Of a stretch of DNA of 64,000 nt, positions 1 through 8,575 are shown piece after piece. How positions within the stretch are numbered: position 1 is the first letter of the stretch; each line of letters starts with the position of its first letter. The notes below the pieces were generated by a model, which worked only from the letters and a program-made list of their open reading frames with translations, searched no databases and had not been told where the DNA came from. Made by a program: the position numbers and the translations under genes. This stretch comes from an uncultured Ilumatobacter sp. (lineage in GTDB: Bacteria; Actinomycetota; Acidimicrobiia; Acidimicrobiales; Ilumatobacteraceae), in assembly GCA_905182555.1 (NCBI GenBank), contig CAJJBX010000021.1:45758-109757 (forward strand), read 5' to 3'.

Positions 1-89
1 TCGACGTCCGCACACTGTTGACCACCGAGGCCGACAAGCCGTCCGTGGTCATCGAGACGATCGAACCGGTCGCCAGCGAAACCGTCTGA
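1..89 (+). CDS. C-terminal end of an unidentified protein (cut by window start)
   Basis: An open frame read from base 3 runs 28 codons to a TGA at 87-89 and ends in the residues VIETIEPVASETV. The acidic, threonine and valine rich tail is compatible with a real protein end, and the next gene lies convergently 22 bases away. The stretch is too short to assign a family. Only the frame and the stop are seen; that it is a gene is an inference. Confidence 0.4.
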   Translation, partial: DVRTLLTTEADKPSVVIETIEPVASETV

Positions 90-111
90 CGGGTTCGGCC
101 TCGTCAAGGGC

Positions 112-1512
112 CTACCTTTTAGTGAGTTTCGTAAAACGCGAGATTGCGTCGTCGAGGCATCGCTTGAGCAATGCAGGATCATCGATTGCTGCCGAGTCGA
201 TGTTCAAGCCCATGTCCAAGTTGCCGTGGTAACTGAGCAGCGTCAAGTTAAACGCCACGCCGCTCAGCGGGCCGACCGGAATGTTGTGCAACAACTGGGC
301 GCCGGCGACGAACAACGGCATCGGAGCGCCGCGCACGTTTGATGTGGCGAAGTCGACGGTCTGCGACTGCTGGCGAGCCATTCGAGTCAGTAGCGACGTC
401 GGTAGGCCTGTGGCTACCGCTGCCATCGAGTCGAGGTTGGCGCCGCCCGTGGCGCTGACAGCAGCTGTTGCGGCTTGGTCGATTTCGTGGAATCGTTCGT
501 CCAGCGACATTTCGCCGGTTGGGACGAGCATCCGGACGAGCGAAAATGCATTGGCGCCAGAGGACTCGGTGCGCGTGCTGATTGCCATCGATGCCCGGAG
601 CGTCTCAACGGGACTGCCCTGCCCGATGTGATAGGCGCTTGCTGCATCGGTCGCAATCGTTAAAAACGCTGTGTTCAGTGTTCCTCCTAGCCGCTTGGCC
701 GCAGCTTTCGTCGCGTCAAACGGTGCCACAGAATGTTCGAGGGTGCGACGCGTCGAGCGTTGCGTCCACAGCGGCGAACGAGCGGGGTCGGTGTCGCCCA
801 ACTGGTTGACGATGCCGCGCAACGTTCTGGCTGCTGTGATGCTGGCGTCGGGGATCTGCGACGGGTCAGAGAGCAACTCCTTCACTTGTTTGAGGATGCC
901 CAACGGGAGCCGCATTGATGCGGCGAGGACCTCTCGGACGGCATCGGCAGCCTTGGTGTCGTCGTCGCGCTGGTCCTGGGCGGCGGCCGCGATGTCGTCA
1001 GGTGTCAGGGGTTCCGGCTGGATCGCATCGCGCTCGAAGTCGAGGAATTCGAGCGACAGCTTTACGCCGCTTTCACCGTCGGCGATGGTGTGATGGAGCT
1101 TCTGGATGAGCGCTGCCCGGTTGCCCTTGAGTCCTTCGACGACGGTGAACTGCCACAGCGGGCGGGTGCGGTCGAACGGGTCAGCACACAGCAGCGTCGC
1201 AAGGTCGAAGAGTTGCCGTTCAGTGCCGGGCTTGGGAAGCGCGACGTGTCGCACGTGCAGATTGATGTCGAAATCAGAATCCTCGACCCAGGTCGGGGCG
1301 CTCACGTTGCCCGGTGCGGTGTGCACTCGTTGGCGCAGGCGTGGCATGCGATGGCTGGCACGGATGAGGCGTTCGCGCAGCAAGTCGAAGTCAGGCGTAC
1401 GGTCGAGGATCGTCACCGACGCGAACGTCGACGAGAGATGTGGGTCTTTCTCCAGCCGCCACATCAGGCCCTCAGCGTCGCTCATCTTGTTGTCGTACGC
1501 GATGTCGCTCAT
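112..1512 (-). CDS. Wax ester synthase / acyl-CoA:diacylglycerol acyltransferase (WS/DGAT)
   Basis: Members of this family esterify acyl-CoA to fatty alcohols or diacylglycerol and make storage wax esters or triacylglycerol at the inner face of the membrane. The protein is about 466 residues, normal for the family. It carries the catalytic HHxxxDG motif as HHTIADG near residue 142 and a typical opening with DAEGLMWRLE. Three starts are possible: GTG at 1518, ATG at 1512 and ATG at 1485; I chose 1512 because a weak GAGTGG lies just upstream, while 1485 would give the usual MSDAEGLMW beginning. The gene stands alone, divergent from nothing obvious. The family is certain; which substrate is preferred cannot be seen. 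Confidence 0.9.
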   Translation of the reverse strand: MSDIAYDNKMSDAEGLMWRLEKDPHLSSTFASVTILDRTPDFDLLRERLIRASHRMPRLRQRVHTAPGNVSAPTWVEDSDFDINLHVRHVALPKPGTERQLFDLATLLCADPFDRTRPLWQFTVVEGLKGNRAALIQKLHHTIADGESGVKLSLEFLDFERDAIQPEPLTPDDIAAAAQDQRDDDTKAADAVREVLAASMRLPLGILKQVKELLSDPSQIPDASITAARTLRGIVNQLGDTDPARSPLWTQRSTRRTLEHSVAPFDATKAAAKRLGGTLNTAFLTIATDAASAYHIGQGSPVETLRASMAISTRTESSGANAFSLVRMLVPTGEMSLDERFHEIDQAATAAVSATGGANLDSMAAVATGLPTSLLTRMARQQSQTVDFATSNVRGAPMPLFVAGAQLLHNIPVGPLSGVAFNLTLLSYHGNLDMGLNIDSAAIDDPALLKRCLDDAISRFTKLTKR

Positions 1513-1603
1513 TACCACTCAGGATATGCGAGCAAACGCAGCGGTCTGCCCGAGCAATGAGCACCAAGCCCACTGGGTGCTCTCGGGCCTCATCGCGCTG
1601 CTG

Positions 1604-2209
1604 TCAGGCGGGCAGGAGGCGTCGTGCGATGCGGCGGCCGACGAGGCCGAGAATGCGGCCAACGACGAGGCCACCGACGACGTCAGACGCGTGATGTATC
1701 CGCACATAGGCGCGGCTGGTGCCCACGATGCCGGCAAGGGTGAACCACACGGTGCCCAGCCGCTTGCCATCCCATGCGGTCAGCATGGTGGCGGCGAAGG
1801 TGGCGGCACTGGAGTGCCCAGACGGGAACGACGAAGTCATTGGCTTGCGAACCTTTAACCGGTCGTCGCCATCGGTGGTCGGACGCGTGCGCTTGAACAG
1901 ACGCTTGACGCCTTGGTTGACAATGAGGCTCTCAGCGCCGATCAGAATGGCAAGCACGACCACCTGGTCTCGGCGGCCCTTGACGAGGCCCCGGGTGATA
2001 CTGATTACATGCCAGATGAGGCTGAACTCACCGACGTGGCTGGCGGTGGTAAAGACCCTGTCGGCGACTGGGTGACCGCGAACTTGCTCGAGGAGCTTGT
2101 CGGCGCGTCGATCGAATGCGTCAACGGTGGGGCCGAACGCTCCTTGGCCGGGAACGTCGCCGAGCGGTGGGTCGGCAATCGATTCCGGCGCTGCGTCTGT
2201 TACCGCCAT
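1604..2209 (-). CDS. PAP2-family membrane phosphatase
   Basis: A 201-residue protein with all three signature motifs of the type 2 phosphatidic acid phosphatase superfamily: KRLFKRTRP (about 102-110), PSGH (129-132) and SRAYVRIHHASD (165-176). The two conserved histidines and the arginines of the phosphate pocket are present. Hydrophobic segments lie between the motifs, so it is a membrane enzyme, probably acting on phosphatidate, a prenyl diphosphate or a similar lipid phosphate. Its ATG overlaps the TGA of the upstream nuclease gene by one base (TGATG), which suggests translational coupling. Confidence 0.88.
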   Translation of the reverse strand: MAVTDAAPESIADPPLGDVPGQGAFGPTVDAFDRRADKLLEQVRGHPVADRVFTTASHVGEFSLIWHVISITRGLVKGRRDQVVVLAILIGAESLIVNQGVKRLFKRTRPTTDGDDRLKVRKPMTSSFPSGHSSAATFAATMLTAWDGKRLGTVWFTLAGIVGTSRAYVRIHHASDVVGGLVVGRILGLVGRRIARRLLPA

Positions 2210-3075
2210 CAGGATTCGAGGCTGACTGGGATCGGCGCAAGTAACGCTTCGTAGGCGGCTCTGGCCTCGGTTTCGGCCAGGGCGGGGTCGCCGTTAAATT
2301 CGGGGCACCACTGTTGGAATGAGCACCAGTTGCAGAGGTTGCTCTGGTTGGGTCGGAAATCGCCGGTGGTGCACGCACGTTCGACTGCAGCCCACACCGC
2401 CTTCGTTCGAGTCGTGATGAACCTGACCGATTGTGCGGACGGGGTGGTTTCAATCGTCTCGCCAGTTTTGAGGTACATCAGGCGAATCTTCGACGGAACC
2501 ACGCCGAAGACCTGTTCGCAGAGAAATGCGTAGAAGTGCACCCCGGCGAGGCTTTTCTGTTCGTACCGACCCGACGGCGCTCGGCCAGTTTTGTAGTCGG
2601 TGACGACCAGCCCGCCGTGCTCGTCGAGTTCGAGGCGGTCAATGATGCCGCGGAGCTGCAGATTGCCCACGTCGGCGGTCATCCAGAGTTCGAGGCCGAT
2701 CTCGCGGACCGTGCTCGGGTCTTCCATGCCGAAGTACTTTTCGATCAATGATTCGCACTCGCGACGGAACGATGTGGCACCTGCCTCGTCGAGCCGGAGG
2801 CCCACGTAGTCGGGATGTGTCGCGTACTCGTCGAGCGCCGTAGCCAGGTCGATGGCGAGGGAGTCGGGCGTGCGATCGGCACCTGAGCGAACAAACAGCA
2901 ACTCGAGAGCCCGGTGCACGACGGTGCCTTTGGTTGTGGCGACGCCGGGCGGTTCGGGAAGCTTCTGGATGCTTGAGAAACGGAATTGCATCGGGCACGA
3001 TGTGAACGACGAAACCCGCGACGGCGAGAGCGTCATCGGCACCGGGTAGGCCGGCTCGACGGCAGCTTCTGACAT
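2209..3075 (-). CDS. RecB/Cas4-like PD-(D/E)XK nuclease with Fe-S cysteines
   Basis: The 288-residue protein belongs to the RecB-family exonucleases (PDDEXK_1) common as stand-alone genes in actinobacteria. The nuclease core is visible as GIIDRLE (Asp near 146) followed by VTDYKTG (Asp near 160, Lys near 162). One cysteine near residue 27 and a C-terminal cluster LCNWCSFQQWC match the four-cysteine iron-sulfur site of the AddB/Cas4 type. I chose the ATG at 3075 with AGGGTGAG just upstream over the GTG at 3084. It is coupled to the PAP2 gene downstream. Its role in DNA repair is inferred from the family; no helicase partner is present in the window. Confidence 0.85.
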   Translation of the reverse strand: MSEAAVEPAYPVPMTLSPSRVSSFTSCPMQFRFSSIQKLPEPPGVATTKGTVVHRALELLFVRSGADRTPDSLAIDLATALDEYATHPDYVGLRLDEAGATSFRRECESLIEKYFGMEDPSTVREIGLELWMTADVGNLQLRGIIDRLELDEHGGLVVTDYKTGRAPSGRYEQKSLAGVHFYAFLCEQVFGVVPSKIRLMYLKTGETIETTPSAQSVRFITTRTKAVWAAVERACTTGDFRPNQSNLCNWCSFQQWCPEFNGDPALAETEARAAYEALLAPIPVSLES

Positions 3076-3116
3076 ATGTCTCACCCTACAGATCCGCTGT
3101 CGCAGCCGGATCGCAG

Positions 3117-3953
3117 TCAGCTGAGGGTGTCGCGAAGTAGGTCGGCAATGACGTCGGGTGTGATGAAGGGCGTGAGGTGGTTGCCCGCAGTCAGTTCGAT
3201 GTAGGAGCCGTTCGGGAGGCGCTCGGCGACGCTGGCCGCGATCCCCGCGGGTGACCGTTCCTCATCAACCTTGCCCGATACGACGATGACCCTGGCCTCA
3301 ACTTCGGGGAGGAGGTCCCAGAAGCCATGGGTGCCACCGGTTTCGAATGTCCGCGCTTCGTGTTCGGGAGCACAGCGCAACTCGACACCAGCCCCAGCAC
3401 CGATCGGGGTAAAGCCCTGCTCGACGTATGCGCGAAGGATGTCGGCGTCGAAGAACTGCATCGGTGGTTTCGATGCGTACCGCTCGATCGCCGCCTCGTA
3501 CGAGTCGAACGTTGCGCGGCGATTTCGGGCGGCGGCAATCATGGGAGTGGGCTCACCCTGGGGACCAACGTCGGGAGAGGGGAAAATTATCGGCTCGAAC
3601 ACGACCAGTGTCTCGAACAGGCCGGGGCTGGCGTGGGCAGCCATCACGAGCGAGGCGCCTCCCATCGAGTGGCCGAATGCGACAAGGCCCCCGTCCGGCG
3701 CGATTGCTTCGGCTGCGACGCGAGCGTCATCGCCGTACTTGGACCAGTCGACCTGCCAGTCGTCGGGTCGCGCGGTCATGCCATGGCCGCGGTGGTCGAG
3801 GCCGAAGGATGTGAAGTCGTTGCTCAGGCGGCGGGCGATCGGCTCGTAGCAGTGGGCGTGGAAGCCGGTTGCGTGGGACCAGAGGAGTTTCCGGCCGGTG
3901 CCGCCGAACTCGTGAACCGCTACCTGAATACCGTCTGATGATTCGATCCGCAC
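3117..3953 (-). CDS. Alpha/beta hydrolase
   Basis: A 278-residue protein with an alpha/beta hydrolase fold. The nucleophile elbow GHSMGG places the catalytic Ser near residue 96, an early HATGF gives an oxyanion-hole segment, DHRGHGMT is typical of the family, and a His in GNHLTPF near residue 262 is the likely triad base. The GTG start at 3953 gives the normal N-terminus. It lies 41 bases from the RecB-like gene on the same strand and may share its transcript. The substrate (an ester, lactone or epoxide) cannot be predicted. Confidence 0.85.
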   Translation of the reverse strand: MRIESSDGIQVAVHEFGGTGRKLLWSHATGFHAHCYEPIARRLSNDFTSFGLDHRGHGMTARPDDWQVDWSKYGDDARVAAEAIAPDGGLVAFGHSMGGASLVMAAHASPGLFETLVVFEPIIFPSPDVGPQGEPTPMIAAARNRRATFDSYEAAIERYASKPPMQFFDADILRAYVEQGFTPIGAGAGVELRCAPEHEARTFETGGTHGFWDLLPEVEARVIVVSGKVDEERSPAGIAASVAERLPNGSYIELTAGNHLTPFITPDVIADLLRDTLS

Positions 3954-4016
3954 GACGCCATCATCGTTCGCCCAGGCGGCCCGGGGCCAATCGTGAGCGC
4001 CGTTGTGGCGCGCGGG

Positions 4017-4289
4017 TCAGTTCTCGTTCTTGCGCTTGCGAGCGCGCCGCCACCAGGCGAGGAAGAGTCGATCAAGCAATACGCCGAGGCCGATCGAAAT
4101 GGCGATGGCGACCCATGTCCGACTGTTGAAATCGAAGAACAGGAACTCGATCGAAGTTCGCTCGCGGTTCTGCAAAATAAACATCGCAGTGATCGCCGCG
4201 ACAAAAATCGTGAGCACCAAAAAAAGCCCTGGCCCGTTGCGTCCAGCGGCGCCAGGTTGGTCGTTGTACTGAAGATCGTTGTCGCGCAC
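4017..4289 (-). CDS. LapA-domain (DUF1049) small membrane protein
   Basis: A 90-residue protein with two hydrophobic helices (about 22-40 and 59-77) joined by LQNRERTSIEFLFFDF, the loop characteristic of the LapA/DUF1049 family, and a basic C-terminal tail RRARKRKNEN. In proteobacteria LapA regulates lipopolysaccharide synthesis; in gram-positive actinobacteria the role of this domain is not known. The start is GTG at 4289. Confidence 0.75.
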   Translation of the reverse strand: MRDNDLQYNDQPGAAGRNGPGLFLVLTIFVAAITAMFILQNRERTSIEFLFFDFNSRTWVAIAISIGLGVLLDRLFLAWWRRARKRKNEN

Positions 4290-4324
4290 GTCAACAGCAT
4301 GTCAGAAACAGATACCCAAACACG

Positions 4325-4378
4325 CCGAAAGTGCGATGTAGGTGCGAGGGCAGGTGCGCGCCGACCCCGCGCTTTCGG
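4325..4378. terminator. Hairpin between LapA-like gene and SDR
   Basis: Seven-base arms CCGAAAG and CTTTCGG enclose a GC-rich loop just past the stop of the minus-strand SDR, and on that strand the 3' side reads GTGTTTG. A weak terminator is possible; the loop is long (about 40 bases), so this is tentative. Confidence 0.3.
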
Positions 4379-4401
4379 TGAAAGGTTGGCCTACCGGGCG
4401 C

Positions 4402-5276
4402 TTACTTGAGGGCCTTGAGGAACATTGCCGTCTCTTCGGCGATTGCGGCGGGAACTTCGTAGCCGGTCTGGTCGGTGACGGTGTCCCAGTTGTCGCGCAA
4501 GCTCTCGGGCGTGAGCGAATCGGATGTGTAGCCCTGGCACTCGGCAATGAACACTTCGGCAACGCGGCCTCCGCCGACCGAGTACGTGCGACCAGTTGAC
4601 TCGCAGGACTCATGGCTCAGGTAGGTGACAAGCGGCGAGACAAGCTCGGGTTGCAGTTTCTCGCCGAGCGAACCGAGAAGATCTTCGGTCATGCTGCTGA
4701 GCAGGCCCGCGTCGGGACCCTCGTCCGCACCAGCGTCGGCCGGCGTGAAGCCCACGAGGCCCATCTGTGTGAGAAGCTCGTCGAGGCCTGTCCGAAGTTG
4801 CCAAAGATGCCGGCAGCCGACGATGTGGACACGATGCGGCCATACCCCTGTTCGCGCATCAGCTTCCAGGCCGGGCCAGTGACGTTGAACGCCCCGCGGA
4901 GGTGGACGTCGAGAACGGGGTCGACGAGGTCGGGGGTCATGTTATGGAACGATTTGTCGCGAAGGATGCCGGCATTGTTGATGACGATGTCGACTTTGCC
5001 GTAGGCGTCGACGGCGGACTTGACGATCGATTCGCCGCCCTCGGGCGTGGCGACCGAATCGGTGTTGGCAACGGCGTCGCCGCCGGCTGCGGTGATCTCG
5101 TCGACAACCAGTTGCGCTGCGCCCTTGTCGCTGCCCGAACCATCGACAGAACCGCCAAGGTCGTTCACCACGATGAGAGCGCCACGAGCCGCCATCATCA
5201 GTGCATGTTGCCTACCCAGGCCACCACCGGCGCCGGTAATGATCGCTACTTTGCCGTCGAATCCAAGATCAGTCAT
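4402..5276 (-). pseudogene. Short-chain dehydrogenase (MFE-2/HSD17B4-like), broken in the middle
   Basis: The N-terminal half is a clear NAD(P)-binding Rossmann domain (TGAGGGLG near residue 14, NDLGG, NNAGILRD, STSSAAGIFGNFGQ), closest in style to (3R)-hydroxyacyl-CoA dehydrogenases of peroxisomal MFE-2 type. The C-terminal half (SMTEDLLG, ELVSPLVTYLSHE, VGGGRVAEVFI) is read in another frame. Between FGNFGQ (ends near 4788) and MTEDLLG (4692) only 95 bases remain where about 110 are expected, and the YxxxK active-site segment is missing from both frames. As written the gene is inactive. A 3-oxoacyl-ACP reductase is the alternative. Either true decay or local misassembly could explain it. Confidence 0.75.
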
Positions 5277-5372
5277 AGAGATTTACATTACCCACGGGTA
5301 ACCGAGGTCGACCAACCTTGTGCCATGTGGCGGCCCGTGGTCGGCCTCGCTTGGGCTCGCAAGAGAGATTTC

Positions 5373-7754
5373 CTACTTGTTGATCTGTACGGCGATCCGA
5401 ACGGGGTTGTCGGCGCTGACGACGAGGCGTTCGCCGTCGACACGGAGCGGGACGCCGAGCCCGTCGGCCAGGGTGAGTGTGCAACCGTCGTGATCGAGGT
5501 CGACGCGGACCTTTGAGCCGTGTCGCGTCAGGTGAAAAGTGATGCTGTCCCACGCTGCTGGCAGACGAGGGGTGAACTCGATGAAGTCGCCGCGTTCGAC
5601 CAACCCGGCGAAGCCGTACACGATGCCGGCCCACACGCCGCCGGCCGATGCGATGTGTACGCCGTCAGCGGTGTTGTTGTGGGAGTCGTGGAGGTCGAGG
5701 TACAAGGCCTGCTGGAAGTAGTCGACAGCGAGCTCTTCGTAGCCAACGTTGGCCGCGACGATCGCCTGAACGCACGCTGACAGCGACGAGTCTCCTGTGG
5801 TAATCGGGTCGTAGTAGTCGAAGTTTCGTCGCTTCTGGTCTTCTGAGAATTGCTCGCCGCGCAGGAACATCGCGAGGACAACGTCGGCCTGTTTGAGCAC
5901 CCGGTGTCGGTAGATCACCAGCGGGTGGAAGTTCAAAAGCAGCGGGTACTTGTCGGGTGGTGTGCCCTCCCAATCCCACGGCTCGAGGTCGAGGAACTCG
6001 GAGTCTTGCGGATGGATCTCCAGTTCTTCGTCGAATGGGATGTGCATCGCGTCGGCAGCTGCATCCCACGTATCGAGTTCGCCGAGGTCGAGCTCGGTCG
6101 AGCGCTGCACGTGTTCGAACATTTCGGGGTTCCACTCGGCGAGGAAACGCACGGTGCGCGCTGCGTAGCGGAGATTGAAACGCGCCATGACGTTCGTGTA
6201 CGTGTTGTCGTTGACGACGGTCGTGTACTCGTCGGGGCCGGTCACCCGGTGGATATGAAAGCTGCCCGATCCGTTGGTGTTGTAGAAGCCAAGATCGGCC
6301 CACATCCGCGCGGTCTCGATGAGAATCTCGGCGCCCTCATGTGCGAGGAACTCGATGTCGCCCGTTGCGTCGAGGTAGCGGCGAAGCGCAAAGACCACCG
6401 CTGCGTTGATGTGATATTGCGCTGTGCCAGCGGCGTAGTAGGCCGACGCTTCTTCGCCGTTGATGGTGCGCCACGGGTAGAGCGCGCCGTTCTCGCTGAG
6501 CATCTTGGCCCGCGCTCGCGCGGTGTCGAGCATCTGCCACCGAAAGCGAAGGACCTTGCGGGCGGCCTGTGGGTTGGTGTAGGCGAGGAATGGTGCGACG
6601 TATACCTCGGTGTCCCAGAAGTAGTGCCCGTCGTAACCGCCGGCAGTGACAGCCTTCGCGGCGATGCCCTGCTCGTGTGTCCGTGCAGAAGCCTGGGCGA
6701 GCTGGAACAGGTTCCACCGCAGCGCCTGCTGCGCTCGATCGTCGCCACGCAGCTCTATGTCTGACGCAGCCCAGAAATCGGCGAGCCACGACTGCTGTTC
6801 GGAACGCAACTGGTCGAGACCGTCGTCGGCTGCGCGCTGCAGAGTCCGTCGACAACGGTCAGCAAGCTCTTCCGCCGGGACACCAGTGGAGGAGTGGTAC
6901 GACGCAAACTTGGTGATTCGGATTGTGTCGCCCGGCTGCGCCTCGACGGTGAACACGGTCTTGGCGAGGTCGTCTTCGGTGCTGTGCTCGATGTCGACAG
7001 CGCCTGTGGTCTCAACGACGTGTTGCATGCCGACGGCTAACGTCATCTCGCTGTTGACGCAGCGGTAGCCAAGGACGGTGTTGTCGCCGTCGTGCTCGCT
7101 CAACATGGGCTCGAGTACTCGATCGGCAAACTGGCTGGCCTGACGCGGATCGGTAGTGCCGTCGCCTTCGCCGAGCGCTGCGTTCGGAACGTGGTATTCG
7201 TCCTCGCCGTCTTGCCTGTTCATTAACTGCGAGGAGATGACAATGGGTGCGGCGTCGTCGAGCAGCGTGACCTCGAACGTCATCGCTGCGACGTGGCGGT
7301 GTTCGAAGCTCACGAGGCGCGTGGAAGCGACGCGGACCCGCTTGCCGCCGGGCGTTCGCCAAACGAAGCCACGGGTCAACTCGCCGGTACGAAAGTCGAG
7401 TGTTCGCTCGTAGTTGATGAGTTCGGCACTTTCGAGCAGGAGCGGCTCGTCGTCGACGTACAGCTTCATCAGCTTGGCATCGGGAGCGTTGACGATCGTC
7501 TGGCCAGTCGTCGCGAACCCGTATGCGTTCTCGGCGTGTTTGATCTGCCAGGTCTCGTGGAACCCGTTGACGTAGGTGCCGTGGGAGTGAGCGTTGCGAC
7601 CCTCTTCTGGGTTGGCGCGCATGCCGATGTAGCCGTTGCCGACGGCGAACAGCGTCTCGGTGTGGCCGAGGTCGTCATCGCAGTATTCGAGTTCGGTCAG
7701 CCGCCACGGATCGACGGGAAATCGATATTCGGGAAGGGGAGTTGGGTTGGCCAT
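5373..7754 (-). CDS. Glycoside hydrolase family 65 phosphorylase (maltose/trehalose/kojibiose type)
   Basis: The 793-residue protein has the GH65 order: N-terminal beta-sandwich (ETLFAVGNGYIGMRA, HGTYVNGFHE), the alpha/alpha barrel with the DTEVY and RW segments, and a small C-terminal sheet domain. The catalytic acid is the Glu of VTGPDEYT near residue 508, and HNNTADGVHIASAGG is a conserved active-site stretch. These enzymes phosphorolyse an alpha-glucosyl disaccharide to beta-glucose 1-phosphate. The gene starts seven bases after a beta-phosphoglucomutase that would convert that product to glucose 6-phosphate, so the two form a disaccharide salvage pair. Which disaccharide is used cannot be told. 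Confidence 0.92.
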   Translation of the reverse strand: MANPTPLPEYRFPVDPWRLTELEYCDDDLGHTETLFAVGNGYIGMRANPEEGRNAHSHGTYVNGFHETWQIKHAENAYGFATTGQTIVNAPDAKLMKLYVDDEPLLLESAELINYERTLDFRTGELTRGFVWRTPGGKRVRVASTRLVSFEHRHVAAMTFEVTLLDDAAPIVISSQLMNRQDGEDEYHVPNAALGEGDGTTDPRQASQFADRVLEPMLSEHDGDNTVLGYRCVNSEMTLAVGMQHVVETTGAVDIEHSTEDDLAKTVFTVEAQPGDTIRITKFASYHSSTGVPAEELADRCRRTLQRAADDGLDQLRSEQQSWLADFWAASDIELRGDDRAQQALRWNLFQLAQASARTHEQGIAAKAVTAGGYDGHYFWDTEVYVAPFLAYTNPQAARKVLRFRWQMLDTARARAKMLSENGALYPWRTINGEEASAYYAAGTAQYHINAAVVFALRRYLDATGDIEFLAHEGAEILIETARMWADLGFYNTNGSGSFHIHRVTGPDEYTTVVNDNTYTNVMARFNLRYAARTVRFLAEWNPEMFEHVQRSTELDLGELDTWDAAADAMHIPFDEELEIHPQDSEFLDLEPWDWEGTPPDKYPLLLNFHPLVIYRHRVLKQADVVLAMFLRGEQFSEDQKRRNFDYYDPITTGDSSLSACVQAIVAANVGYEELAVDYFQQALYLDLHDSHNNTADGVHIASAGGVWAGIVYGFAGLVERGDFIEFTPRLPAAWDSITFHLTRHGSKVRVDLDHDGCTLTLADGLGVPLRVDGERLVVSADNPVRIAVQINK

Positions 7755-7760
7755 GTCAGT

Positions 7761-8477
7761 TCAGTAGTTCAGTAGTTCGTCGAGGTCGGCAACAACGAAT
7801 GTCGCGCCGTGGTCGAGTAGCGCCTGCGGGCCGGCGCCTCGGTCGACTCCAATAACCACCGCAAAGTTGCCGGCAGCGCCTGCAGCGACACCGGAGGCGG
7901 CATCTTCCACGACCACAGTTCGTGCCGGGTCGACGCCCAGTTGTTCGGCGCCGAGTAGATAGCCATCGGGAGCTGGCTTTCCAGCGAGCCCCTGATCGGT
8001 GGCGACAATGCCATCGATCACGATGTCAAATCGGTCGCTGAGTCCAGCAGCTTCGAGGACTGGAACAGCATTTTTCGAAGATGACACGATGGCGTCGGGG
8101 ATCGATGCGTTGATCAGCAGTTTGAGCGTGGCCGCCGAACCCGGATACGCGGCGATGCCGTCACGTGCGAGTACCTCGTTGAAGAGTGCATTCTTGCGGT
8201 TACCCATAGCGCAAACCGTGCTGTCGCCGGGAGCGTCAGATGGGTCGCCGTCGGCGAGCGTGATGCTACGCGAGGCCAGGAACGACCGGACACCGTCGTA
8301 GCGCGGCTTGCCGTCGATGTATTCGAGGTAGTCAGCCTTGGTGTAGTCGTAGTCGGCGAACAGCTCGCCCCAGGCGTGTTCGTGGATCTCGGCGGTCGGA
8401 GTGATGACGCCATCGAGGTCGAAGAGCACTGCGTCGTAGTCGCTCCACCGGAAGGTTGCGGCCGTCGGTTGTTCCAT
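7761..8477 (-). CDS. Beta-phosphoglucomutase-like HAD phosphatase
   Basis: A HAD-superfamily protein of about 238 residues with FDLDGV (nucleophile and acid aspartates), a helical cap, VSSSKN, the motif III lysine in GKPAPDGYLLGAEQLG, and VVEDAASG. Its place directly before a GH65 phosphorylase makes beta-phosphoglucomutase (beta-G1P to G6P) the best call; in several actinobacteria the two are fused or adjacent. I took the ATG at 8477 rather than the longer frame from 8534, because the extra segment is a degenerate copy of a REP-like element (8510-8535). A trehalose-phosphatase-like HAD is less likely. Confidence 0.85.
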   Translation of the reverse strand: MEQPTAATFRWSDYDAVLFDLDGVITPTAEIHEHAWGELFADYDYTKADYLEYIDGKPRYDGVRSFLASRSITLADGDPSDAPGDSTVCAMGNRKNALFNEVLARDGIAAYPGSAATLKLLINASIPDAIVSSSKNAVPVLEAAGLSDRFDIVIDGIVATDQGLAGKPAPDGYLLGAEQLGVDPARTVVVEDAASGVAAGAAGNFAVVIGVDRGAGPQALLDHGATFVVADLDELLNY

Positions 8478-8509
8478 CGCGTTGAGGCTACGCGACCGGT
8501 CAGAATTGT

Positions 8510-8535
8510 GTATCGGGTCAGGCCTGTTTGGCAAC
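8510..8535 (+). repeat. REP-like element, degenerate copy D
   Basis: Reads GTAT-CGGGTCAGGCC-TGTTTG-GCAAC. It matches the right part of copy A (23307-23349) at 22 of 26 bases, with the hairpin core GGGTCAGGCC kept. It lies immediately upstream of the phosphoglucomutase ATG. Confidence 0.6.
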
Positions 8536-8575
8536 TGTTGAAGAGACGCCCGTGCCTTCTGCTCTTCCTGCGTTA

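Noticed and set aside
8478..8534. N-terminal extension of the phosphoglucomutase-like protein
   Set aside because: The extension translates a degenerate REP-like element and lies before the normal HAD beginning.
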